Shown: piece by piece, positions 7,167 through 15,122 of the stretch
Position numbering within the stretch: the stretch's first letter is position 1
Layout of the letters: each line of letters starts with the position of its first letter
NCBI GenBank assembly: GCA_910589115.1
Contig: CAJUSB010000041.1
Coordinates: forward strand, 5,301 to 25,965
Reading direction: 5' to 3'
DNA length: 20,665 nucleotides
From: an uncultured Clostridia bacterium
GTDB taxonomy: Bacteria; Bacillota; Clostridia; Oscillospirales; Butyricicoccaceae
Position numbers and translations under genes: made by a program
Notes under the pieces: model-generated
Database searches by the model: none
What the model saw: the letters and a program-made list of their open reading frames with translations, nothing else
What the model was told of the DNA's origin: nothing

Positions 7167-7934
7167 TCAAACATAGTATAAGAATCGGTGATTGTATTTT
7201 TTGTACATCCAACAACCAAGCCCAAGAACAACCGCCACATCCACCATCATCAGCAGGTGGAACCAAACGGTAGGAATCGTGGCATCAATTACAATCTTTC
7301 GGAAATAACGGATGAACAGGTAAACCGGATTGAGCAAAAACAAACACTGAACAGTATAGCTGTAGCTGTCAATCGTATAAAATATTGCTGACATATACAT
7401 CAGAAGCATGGTAAACACGGACCATAAATATTGAATATCCTGAAAAAACACAAACAGTGCAGAAAGGATCAGTCCCATACCGAAGTTAAACAGCAGCAGC
7501 AAAATAATCGGATAAAGCAGGAAAATCAGCTTCCAGGTAAACACAATCCTATCCAACACGCAAAACACGACAAACACACACATTGTCAAGCCGAAATTGA
7601 TAAGTGTCTGCACATTTTTCGACATCAAAAACAGGTATTTGGGCACGTTAACCTTTGTAAAAATACCCGAGTTACTGACAAGCGATGACATGCCCTGGGA
7701 AGTCGATTCACTAAAATAGGAAAAAATCAGATTTCCGCAAAATAGATAGGTCGTATAATGCTCCGTATTTCGCCCAAAGAAGTTGGAAAAGACCATTTTC
7801 ATAACCAGCAGCGTCAACAGGGGGGAAAGAACGCTCCATGCCATACCGAGAATCGTGCGTTTGTACTTCTTTTTGAAATCGCGTTTTACCAGTTCCTCAA
7901 ACAGAAATTGGTATCGTCTCAGTCTATCAATCAT
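7167..7934 (-). CDS. wzm: ABC-2 type transporter permease for polysaccharide/teichoic acid export
   Basis: A permease of about 255 residues. The N-terminus has the amphipathic, basic FEELVKRDFKKKYKRTILGMAWSVLSPLL region common to Wzm, TagG and KpsM, followed by about six membrane segments and a short C-terminal tail. With the Wzt subunit 13 bp downstream it should carry a lipid-linked polymer across the membrane. Two ATG codons sit side by side (7937 and 7934); AGGAG is three bases before the first and six before the second, so I take 7934. The upstream gmhA gene ends 21 bp away. That the heptose genes lie directly upstream of the exporter suggests that heptose is part of the exported material (inference). 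Confidence 0.95.
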   Translation of the reverse strand: MIDRLRRYQFLFEELVKRDFKKKYKRTILGMAWSVLSPLLTLLVMKMVFSNFFGRNTEHYTTYLFCGNLIFSYFSESTSQGMSSLVSNSGIFTKVNVPKYLFLMSKNVQTLINFGLTMCVFVVFCVLDRIVFTWKLIFLLYPIILLLLFNFGMGLILSALFVFFQDIQYLWSVFTMLLMYMSAIFYTIDSYSYTVQCLFLLNPVYLFIRYFRKIVIDATIPTVWFHLLMMVDVAVVLGLGCWMYKKYNHRFLYYV

Positions 7935-7955
7935 CATCCGCTCCTATATGCAGTC

Positions 7956-8567
7956 TCACGCGCTTAAGTGGTCGATCCCACATAACGCTTTATAGAAAAC
8001 GCTCATCATCAAATGATCAAACACCATATGGATATCCTCAGTGATCTGCATACTGCTGACGGGCGCGTGCAACGAAACATCGCACAGCTCTTTCAGCCTG
8101 CCGCCGTCATAGCCGGTCACACCAATCACCGTATTTCCGCAATCCTTCGCATATTCAACAGCGCGAAGAACATTAGAAGAATTTCCGCTGCCGGAAATCG
8201 CAATTACAAGATCACCGGCCTGCAAACGGCCCTGTAATTGAAACCGAAACACTTCCTCATAACCAATATCGTTGGCAATCGCCATAATCGTAGCCATATT
8301 GTCATTCAAACATTGAAAACGGAACTTTTTTTCCGTATGTTCAGAAACACCCTTATTAAAATCATTCTGAAAATGGGACGCAGTCGCCGCACTGCCGCCA
8401 TTTCCAAAAATGTAAACCGTTTTCTCCTCCGAAAGCGCCTGTTCCAGAAGCTGCATAACCTGATCAATCGCTGCAATATCCAGTGATTTCAACGTTTCAA
8501 CCTCTTTTTCCAGATACTCGGAAATTTCATGCTTGTAATTTTTCAATTTTAACACCTCTTTTTTCAT
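7956..8567 (-). CDS. gmhA: phosphoheptose isomerase (SIS domain)
   Basis: GmhA converts sedoheptulose-7-phosphate to D-glycero-D-manno-heptose-7-phosphate, the first step of heptose synthesis. It is 203 residues long from ATG 8567. SIS-domain motifs are FGNGGSAATASHF (54-66), ISGSGNSSN (124-132) and ITEDIHMVFDH (175-185), the last including the conserved E177 and H180. The stretch QNDFNKG takes the place of the AEEL segment of the E. coli enzyme, a change I also associate with Gram-positive relatives. The start is uncertain: the ATG has only an abutting AGGAAG, whereas a TTG at 8546 has AGAGG eight bases upstream. A related SIS-domain sugar-phosphate isomerase is possible, but hddA and hddC-gmhB beside it make the heptose role secure. 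Confidence 0.94.
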   Translation of the reverse strand: MKKEVLKLKNYKHEISEYLEKEVETLKSLDIAAIDQVMQLLEQALSEEKTVYIFGNGGSAATASHFQNDFNKGVSEHTEKKFRFQCLNDNMATIMAIANDIGYEEVFRFQLQGRLQAGDLVIAISGSGNSSNVLRAVEYAKDCGNTVIGVTGYDGGRLKELCDVSLHAPVSSMQITEDIHMVFDHLMMSVFYKALCGIDHLSA

Positions 8568-8581
8568 CTTCCTGACACCGT

Positions 8582-9568
8582 TCAGTCAGAAAAGATAATG
8601 CGGCTCCCCTGGGGCTCAAACGCAAAATCAACTTTCCGGTACTCTCGGAGTGCCTCTGTAACCGCTGCCTGCCGCTCCAACGGCACGTACAGCAACAGGA
8701 ACCCGCCTCCGCCAGCCCCCAAAATCTTTCCCCCCAGTGCTCCGGCTTCCATAGCTGAAGTATACATTCCGTCAATTACAGGATTGCTCACGCCGTCAGC
8801 AAACTGTTTTTTCACCTGCCAAGCACGGTCCAGCTCCTGCCCCCAACGATCCAGCCGTTCTGGCGTCAGGTCCCCGTACACACGGTCAACCGTCTCAACA
8901 AGGCCGTCCAGCATTGCCTGTTTATCGCTGATCGTCCGGGTCTGCTCCGCCAAAATATTTCTTGAATCCCGCGTCAGCCCTGTATAAAACAGCATCAGCC
9001 GGGATTCCAGCGCATGGATCGTTTCTTTTTGGCAGATCACCGGCATAACCGTCACACTGCCGTCCTGATTGAAACGGTAACGATTAAATCCGCCGTAAGC
9101 AACCGCGTATTGGTCCTGCACGCCGATTTGCTGCCCTAAACGCTCGATTTCAATTTTACAGGCCTGCTTTGCAAGAAAATCCGGCGAAACATGTTTTCCC
9201 TGATAAGCGTACAATGCGTTCAGCACACCCACAGCCAGTGCCGAGGAGGACGCCAACCCAATCCCCGCACCGCTGAGCGGGATATCTGCGGAATAAAAAA
9301 TTTCAATTCCATTCTCAATACCTACCATTTTCAGCGCTTCACGGATAATATTGTGCTTCACCTCATCGACATGGTTCACCAACTCATTCCCTGCATAGCA
9401 TAAACGTATCTTTTCGTCAAACTTTCGATTAACAGTTATGTATACGAACATGTTCAGTGCCGTACTGATCGCTGAACCGTAACCAAACCGGCTGCTCTCG
9501 TAATAATCATGGAAATCTGTACCGCCGCCGAAAAAAGAACAACGCAGCGGTGTCTTTGAGATAATCAT
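8582..9568 (-). CDS. hddA: D-glycero-alpha-D-manno-heptose-7-phosphate 1-kinase (GHMP kinase)
   Basis: HddA phosphorylates heptose-7-phosphate at C1 to give the alpha-1,7-bisphosphate. It is 328 residues from ATG 9568, one base after the stop of the hddC-gmhB gene, with AAAGG upstream. The start MIISKTPLRCSFFGGGTDFH is the usual HddA N-terminus. The ATP-binding GHMP motif GIGLASSSALAVG is at 102-114, and the C-terminal GHMP motif GGKILGAGGGGFLLLYV is near the end. The order on the operon (hddC-gmhB, hddA, gmhA) is the reverse of the order of reactions. The L-fucose/heptose kinase group is similar, but the GmhA, GmhB and HddC partners settle the substrate with good confidence. Confidence 0.95.
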   Translation of the reverse strand: MIISKTPLRCSFFGGGTDFHDYYESSRFGYGSAISTALNMFVYITVNRKFDEKIRLCYAGNELVNHVDEVKHNIIREALKMVGIENGIEIFYSADIPLSGAGIGLASSSALAVGVLNALYAYQGKHVSPDFLAKQACKIEIERLGQQIGVQDQYAVAYGGFNRYRFNQDGSVTVMPVICQKETIHALESRLMLFYTGLTRDSRNILAEQTRTISDKQAMLDGLVETVDRVYGDLTPERLDRWGQELDRAWQVKKQFADGVSNPVIDGMYTSAMEAGALGGKILGAGGGGFLLLYVPLERQAAVTEALREYRKVDFAFEPQGSRIIFSD

Positions 9569-9569
9569 T

Positions 9570-10766
9570 TTAACCCAGCCTTTCCTCGGCAAGCAGCCTG
9601 TCCACCGCTGCTGCAAGCGGATAATCTTCCGTAATCAATTCGCAGGGACACCCCGCCGCCTGTGCCGCTTCCATATCCCGTTCGTCATCTCCATACATGA
9701 TACAGCGTGTCAAATCCAGCGAAAATTCCTTTTGCGCTTGAAAAAACATTCCTGGACGAGGCTTCCGGCATTCACAGCCATCGTCCCAGTTATGCGGACA
9801 GTAATAAATATGGTCGACTTCACCACCGGCCTCCCGGAGGTCATTCTGCATTTTTTGATGAATCGCGGACAGCGTTTCCTCGGTCAGGCGTCCCCGCGCA
9901 ATCCCCGGCTGATTTGAAATTAAGATCAGAGTATACCCCGCTTTTTTGAGCCGGGCCACCGCTTCTCGCGCACCCGGAAGCCACACAAAGTCTTCCGGGC
10001 GCTCAATATAGCAAGCGCGCGGTGGACGGACATTCAACGTACCGTCTCGATCTAAAAATACAAACTTGCGCGGAGAAAAGAAAGTACGTGTAAGCTCTAT
10101 CCGCTCCCATGAACCAACTGAATAATAACGGTGCTCAGTCGTAAATGCATAAAGGCTTTCCTTCTCTACAAGCGTTGGGTATACAACAGCCTCAAAGTTA
10201 TGGTTTTCTTCCGGCAATAGCTCCAGTACACGCCGATTGACCAACGCATAACCAATATCTACACCCTGCAAACCTGGAGTCTGCCGCTTTTTATCATAAA
10301 CCTCTACCTTGCCATCATCCGCTATCCGCAAGTTGTTTTTTGTATATCCATCAAGATTCCGGTAAACCGTGAAGCAAAGCTCTGCGCCGCTGGTCTCATA
10401 AAGGGAAAGAAGTTTTTTGAAGTCTACCGGACAATAATTGTCGCAATACATTAACAAAAAGGTTTCGTCCAACAGCTCGGCTGCTGACTTGATCCGCAGT
10501 CCCGTTTCATACTCAACCGGAGTGACCGAGTACCGAATTTGCATCCCCCATTGAGAGCCGTCTCCAAAATAATCCGTTACCTTTTCTGGAAGATAGCCCA
10601 GCAGAAGAATAATTTCAGTTATGCCGAAACTCTTCACCTGTTTTATCAGATATTCCAGAAATGGCTTTCCCTCAAACGGATACATGGGTTTAGGGTTCGT
10701 GTCAGTGAACGGGCTAAGACGCGTACCATAACCGCCCGCCAGAATGACTGCTTGCCTGATTTTCAT
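9570..10766 (-). CDS. hddC-gmhB: fused heptose-1-phosphate nucleotidyltransferase (HddC-like) and heptose-1,7-bisphosphate 7-phosphatase (GmhB-like)
   Basis: A 398-residue two-domain enzyme for the last two steps of nucleotide-heptose synthesis. Residues 1-230 are a sugar nucleotidyltransferase: LAGGYGTRLSPFTDTNPKPMYP at the N-terminus, the metal-site MYCDN at about 106, and GVDIGYALVNR. Residues 234-395 are a GmhB-type HAD phosphatase: FLDRDGTLN, with the nucleophile and acid aspartates at 239 and 241; SNQPGIARG; the zinc-binding CPH...CEC set (C323, H325, C331, C333); and YGDDERDMEAA. GmhB removes the 7-phosphate, then HddC adds GMP (or another nucleotide) to heptose-1-phosphate. The activating nucleotide cannot be read from sequence; GDP is usual for the HddA/HddC route. 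ATG 10766 has GAGGAAG about nine bases upstream. Both domains look intact, so this is a true fusion. Confidence 0.94.
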   Translation of the reverse strand: MKIRQAVILAGGYGTRLSPFTDTNPKPMYPFEGKPFLEYLIKQVKSFGITEIILLLGYLPEKVTDYFGDGSQWGMQIRYSVTPVEYETGLRIKSAAELLDETFLLMYCDNYCPVDFKKLLSLYETSGAELCFTVYRNLDGYTKNNLRIADDGKVEVYDKKRQTPGLQGVDIGYALVNRRVLELLPEENHNFEAVVYPTLVEKESLYAFTTEHRYYSVGSWERIELTRTFFSPRKFVFLDRDGTLNVRPPRACYIERPEDFVWLPGAREAVARLKKAGYTLILISNQPGIARGRLTEETLSAIHQKMQNDLREAGGEVDHIYYCPHNWDDGCECRKPRPGMFFQAQKEFSLDLTRCIMYGDDERDMEAAQAAGCPCELITEDYPLAAAVDRLLAEERLG

Positions 10767-10785
10767 AAAATTTATCTTCCTCACA

Positions 10786-12381
10786 CTAAATGATTCGGTC
10801 ATTTCCAAACAAAATGCGAATATCTTGTCTTCCGGAGAACCGGCGTAATACTGCCGCACATAAGCGGCAGGCAATCGCACGCTTGTCCTTCCGTTTCATC
10901 AGCCCGCGCCAAAGCGCCCGTTTATGCTTCTTTGCAATCTGTGGATTATCTTTTTCCACCAAAATCGCACGATCTGTACAAGAGAATAAATATCCTCTGA
11001 TACGGCAGTAAGATTCCGGCGGGTTACGACTCAACAGTGAAAACCTGCCCACATTGATGAACAATGGAAATTCTGCATTCTGATAACGCAAAAACAGCTC
11101 GATTCGCGACACACCTTCCAGCGGCATCCGTAATTCAAAGGGCCTGATAATCAAACAAGCCTCTCCCAGGGACTGTTTGCTCTTTTCCATGTTTTCATCA
11201 TATTCAAACGGATAGCAATTCCCTAAATTATCCCTTGCAAAAATACTGTAGGTGTCTTTCGGAAATGGAAAATTGATTTCGCCAGTCAATCTCATTATGC
11301 CATTTGCGTCTACACCGTGCCACCAATAGTTCAGAATAGCTCGGTTTCCTGTTTCGCACCAGCATAAATTATGAAAAATAAACTTCCCGGAGATAAGCTG
11401 GAATTGAGAGTATATATCATCTCCATATTTCAGGCGAAGACAATATATTTTATATTCCTTGTAAATGTTTCTTTGTTCATTGATAATATAATCATCTATC
11501 CTACAAAGAATCTCTTTAATTTTCTGATTATAATTCGTCCTTTCATCTTCTGACATCCATGCAGGTAATTGATCTAAAAGCCTCCACTGTAAAGAATACA
11601 TAGCTACATATTGCACATATGGAATTATTTTTCCGTACAACTTATTTGACAACTCAAACAAATATAAATACAATTTATCTATATAGTCATTATAATAGCA
11701 GGGGTCGACCTTAACAGTCTGTACAATAGAAGTTGGCATTCTGCGTCGCCGATATAAATAAACCACTGAACGAAGTGTTCCGTATTTTCCTTTTTTCAAA
11801 ATCAGCTCAGTTATAAATTTTGTATCTTCGCAATGTGTAATGGATTCATCCATACGTAGGTTCTGAATTGCTTCACTTTTAAATATTGCATGAATAGTAC
11901 TGGTAATATTACAATATTCATCATGAATATTTACAATTCTATCTGATGAAAACACATAGTCCAGAGCATGCCAACCACCATATGCATCAAAGTTTTTAAT
12001 TCGACATGCCACAACGTCAATTTCATCATAGTGCTCTTCAAAAAACTTGTATGCTTTCTCAAATGCATTACCTGCGAACTTATCGTCACTATCAAGAAAA
12101 ACTGTATATTTCCCTTGAACGTATGGAATCGCAATATTCCTCGGAAACGAGGGTCCTTTATTTTCCTCTAATTCAATATAATGAATATGATCAGAATATT
12201 GCTCCACATACTCCCTACAAATTTCTGCGCTTCCGTCTTCCGATGCGCTGTTTACTAAAATAAGCTGAATGTGCTCAAAACCGATACTCTGTGAAATAAC
12301 ACTGTCAATGCATTCATTCAGATATTGTTCCGTATTGTATATCGGGATAATTACGGAGAAAAGAATTTCATTTTCATCCAT
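10786..12381 (-). CDS. GT2 glycosyltransferase with TagF/TarS-like accessory region, lacking the phosphotransferase domain
   Basis: A 531-residue protein from ATG 12381, which overlaps the end of the upstream gene by 8 bp and has AGGGGGAC before it. The frame is open to 12462, but that lies inside the upstream gene. Residues 7-220 are a GT2 domain (FSVIIPIYNTEQYL, DSDD at 97-100, CEDTKF). The rest is a helical and then beta-rich region with KLYGKIIPYVQYVAMYSLQW, LKYGDDIYSQF and FHNLCWC. Along its whole length it is a paralogue of residues 10-545 of the next gene upstream, and it stops where that protein enters its CDP-glycerol-type transferase domain. The usual Asp-Gly-Ser after the third strand is replaced by VNSASEDGS. 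It probably transfers a sugar in the same polymer; donor and acceptor are unknown. Confidence 0.9.
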   Translation of the reverse strand: MDENEILFSVIIPIYNTEQYLNECIDSVISQSIGFEHIQLILVNSASEDGSAEICREYVEQYSDHIHYIELEENKGPSFPRNIAIPYVQGKYTVFLDSDDKFAGNAFEKAYKFFEEHYDEIDVVACRIKNFDAYGGWHALDYVFSSDRIVNIHDEYCNITSTIHAIFKSEAIQNLRMDESITHCEDTKFITELILKKGKYGTLRSVVYLYRRRRMPTSIVQTVKVDPCYYNDYIDKLYLYLFELSNKLYGKIIPYVQYVAMYSLQWRLLDQLPAWMSEDERTNYNQKIKEILCRIDDYIINEQRNIYKEYKIYCLRLKYGDDIYSQFQLISGKFIFHNLCWCETGNRAILNYWWHGVDANGIMRLTGEINFPFPKDTYSIFARDNLGNCYPFEYDENMEKSKQSLGEACLIIRPFELRMPLEGVSRIELFLRYQNAEFPLFINVGRFSLLSRNPPESYCRIRGYLFSCTDRAILVEKDNPQIAKKHKRALWRGLMKRKDKRAIACRLCAAVLRRFSGRQDIRILFGNDRII

Positions 12382-15118
12382 TACCCTGTCCCCCTGTGTA
12401 TTCATTTCGTGCGTCACATATACCCCTAACGGCCCTGCAAATTCTCTCACAATTTTTATCATCTATATACGCGAAAAATTGCTTCCTCCGCACCGCATAT
12501 ATGTCATCCATTATGCATCCCTTTTCAATCATCTGAATCATTGCATCGACTGTGCTTTCATAATCATAGCAAACAGGCCCAAACCCATCATTTTCATAGT
12601 CGAAATAACTTTCATGATATGAATGCGTACGGTAAAAATCCTCTTTATCAAACTGCGCGTAAACTACAGGCCGGCCAATATAACCATAATCCATTGCAAT
12701 ACTAGAATAGTCTGTTACGACCATCGCAGTTTCAAAAAACTCTGTTTCATATAATTCTGTTTCTGTTTGCATAACAAATAAATTATTCTGCTGAAAGTCT
12801 TTAACTTGTGTGGAAATCGTTGGATGCAGTCTGAACACACCCCGATAGCCATAATTTTCCATACGCGTTAAAAGGCTTTTATCATTTATCAGAGTGTTAT
12901 AAAAACGGAAAAACTCTGATTCTACAAAAAGAGAATTATACTCTACCAAACCATTTTTATTAAAATTTTTTGCTAAACTTTTACGCCATGTAGGCGCAAT
13001 CAAAATAACTTTTTTATGCGGTGTGTGAATAGCAGGATAAATTGCATCGTATCGGGCAAGACCTGTTGTCTGCGGCACATCCGGTGAATAACCGTATGGA
13101 TAGCGCAGAATCGATTTCGTCTCTGCCTGTGACCCGGTCGTCCACATCGCAAAGTTACGTGCATGCTTATTGACATCCAAGGAAATATCATCCTTTGTCA
13201 GTGCATGATCCAAGTAAATATACCGATAATGAAACAAGTCCTTTACATAATCTCGATGCCAGCCAAAAGGGTCTTCAATTGCATATCCCCACGTTGAGGA
13301 TAGAACTGCATCCGCCGTTAAAAATATAAGCTGATACCAAAAACTCCCAATTTCCACAACCTTCCCATATTGTTTTATTCTCCGATAATCCTTACTCTCC
13401 TTTGATATTGCAAAATATACTTCTATATCCTTTTGCGGATGATGCGATAAATAGCGAAATAAAAATTCCCCGTTGTCTCTCGCACGCGTACTTCTGTCTG
13501 AAATCAGCCATAATTTTTTACCCTGAAGTCTTTTACGAACGATTGGTGATAGTATGCGAAGCATCAATGCACGCTTATACTTTTTTTCCCTTAACTCATC
13601 TCGAATCGCATTTTCCCACTTCATGTACAACGCATTAACAGCTGACTCAACCATAATAAATCTACCGGAAACACGAAAAAGGTAATCACCATCAAAACAA
13701 CAGTTATTCTTTAATTTTTGCGTCAATTTTGAAAATTTTCCGAACCCCAATGGAAGATTTCTCACAACTTCTCCCCAGCGAATCTTAAAACAAATATTAG
13801 AAACACCGCTCAGTGGCACCTCAACACGAAAACAACGTTTTATAAGGCATGGTTCCCCAAGAGAAAGCCGAATATTCCCCTCATCACCTGGATAATCCAC
13901 AGTTAGATATCGATTACCGAAATTATCTTCTGTAAATATCTCATAATATTCCACAGGAAATGGCATGTTGATTTTTCCATCCAAAATTAATGCATCGCCT
14001 TCAACATGATGTTCCACGATTGTCAAAATTGTGCTATCCTCCAAAGAACACCACATCAGATTATGAAAAAACAATCTGCCATTCCTACATTCAAAACTAT
14101 GAAAAATATCCTCACCATACTTTAGTTTCAAACACGCAAGACGATATTCCTTCCATAAGTTTGGTGTCGAATAAATAATATAATCATCAATTTGGTTTAT
14201 TAGCCAGCGTAGCCTGTCCTTATATACTGCAATTTCTTCATCTGATAAATTATCCGGAAAAACATCCTGACAAATGCGCCACGCAATTTCCTGCATGATA
14301 ACATATTGTATGTAGGGAATAATCTTTCCGTATTGTTGCTTTGAATAGTTCATCAGATAGACGTAGCTTCTGTCAAGCGATTCAAAATACCAATATTTTT
14401 CCGTTTTTTGACACTGCACCTGAGATAAATTGTCACCGGTGCGTTTTCTATAATAAAACACAGCTTCGCTAACTATACCATATTTTTGACTATATATAAG
14501 TTCTTCATTCAGAAGCTTCATATCCTCCGAAAAAGCAGCTTTTTCATCAAATCTAATTCTGTCTAGTACATCCACACGAAAAAAACCGCTTCCCAGCCAA
14601 AACTGCGCCCAACCAGGTTCATTCCAGATACTGCATACACGTGTTTTTTTGAAGTGACTATCATCATAAAACCAACTATCCCACGCTTCAAAATAATGTT
14701 TTCGGCAAGAAATAAAGGTAACTTCTTCTCCATACTTTTCAATAAATTGAGCCACATGCTTATATGCATTTTTATCCCACTTATCATCGCTGTCAAGAAA
14801 ATTTACATATTTACCGCAGACATATGGAATACCCGCATTGCGCGCGCCGCTAGGCCCCCGATTTTCCAGAAGCTCAATATAAACCACATTATAAGGATAG
14901 TCCCTCTGGTATCGCTCACAAATGGCTCCAGCGTTATCTGTAGTCGCGTTATTTACCAAAATCAACTGGATATTCTGTATGAAACCGATTGTCTGTGTTA
15001 TCACACTTTGAATTGTTTCTTCTACGTATTTTTCTGTATTATAAACCGGCATAATCACCGAAAACAGAAACTTTTCCCCCCGCTCACCTGATGGTAAAAC
15101 CATCTGCTGCTCACTCAT
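12374..15118 (-). CDS. bifunctional GT2 glycosyltransferase / CDP-glycerol-type polyol-phosphate transferase
   Basis: A 914-residue protein. Residues 18-230 form a GT2 domain (FSVIMPVYNTEKYV, FLDSDDKWD with DSDD at 109-112, SEDMKLLNEE). Residues 230-535 form a helical and beta-rich linker. Residues about 536-900 match the CDP-glycerol:poly(glycerophosphate) glycerophosphotransferase family (TagB/TagF): LDHAL (637-641), TTGLARYD, IAPTWR (707-712), FRLHP with H765, and TDYSSIAMDYGYIGRP (802-817). It should add a sugar and a glycerol-phosphate (or similar polyol-phosphate), as in bifunctional teichoic-acid-like capsule polymerases. The RBS AAAGGAG, seven bases before ATG 15118, overlaps the stop of the cytidylyltransferase fusion that probably makes its CDP donor. 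VNNATTDN replaces the usual Asp-Gly-Ser loop. Confidence 0.92.
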   Translation of the reverse strand: MSEQQMVLPSGERGEKFLFSVIMPVYNTEKYVEETIQSVITQTIGFIQNIQLILVNNATTDNAGAICERYQRDYPYNVVYIELLENRGPSGARNAGIPYVCGKYVNFLDSDDKWDKNAYKHVAQFIEKYGEEVTFISCRKHYFEAWDSWFYDDSHFKKTRVCSIWNEPGWAQFWLGSGFFRVDVLDRIRFDEKAAFSEDMKLLNEELIYSQKYGIVSEAVFYYRKRTGDNLSQVQCQKTEKYWYFESLDRSYVYLMNYSKQQYGKIIPYIQYVIMQEIAWRICQDVFPDNLSDEEIAVYKDRLRWLINQIDDYIIYSTPNLWKEYRLACLKLKYGEDIFHSFECRNGRLFFHNLMWCSLEDSTILTIVEHHVEGDALILDGKINMPFPVEYYEIFTEDNFGNRYLTVDYPGDEGNIRLSLGEPCLIKRCFRVEVPLSGVSNICFKIRWGEVVRNLPLGFGKFSKLTQKLKNNCCFDGDYLFRVSGRFIMVESAVNALYMKWENAIRDELREKKYKRALMLRILSPIVRKRLQGKKLWLISDRSTRARDNGEFLFRYLSHHPQKDIEVYFAISKESKDYRRIKQYGKVVEIGSFWYQLIFLTADAVLSSTWGYAIEDPFGWHRDYVKDLFHYRYIYLDHALTKDDISLDVNKHARNFAMWTTGSQAETKSILRYPYGYSPDVPQTTGLARYDAIYPAIHTPHKKVILIAPTWRKSLAKNFNKNGLVEYNSLFVESEFFRFYNTLINDKSLLTRMENYGYRGVFRLHPTISTQVKDFQQNNLFVMQTETELYETEFFETAMVVTDYSSIAMDYGYIGRPVVYAQFDKEDFYRTHSYHESYFDYENDGFGPVCYDYESTVDAMIQMIEKGCIMDDIYAVRRKQFFAYIDDKNCERICRAVRGICDARNEYTGGQGNG

Positions 15119-15122
15119 TTCC

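Noticed and set aside
8598..8987. 129-codon plus-strand open frame
   Set aside because: It is antisense to the C-terminal part of hddA, in a G+C-rich stretch where open antisense frames are common; its composition (Ser, Pro, Arg) is typical of a shadow.
10767..10880. N-terminal extension of the hddC-gmhB protein
   Set aside because: The frame is open for 38 codons more but lies mostly over the end of the upstream gene and has no family similarity; ATG 10766 with GAGGAAG starts right at the nucleotidyltransferase fold.
14654..15091. 145-codon plus-strand open frame
   Set aside because: It is antisense to the GT2 domain of the 914-residue protein, whose motifs are unmistakable; it has no recognisable protein features.
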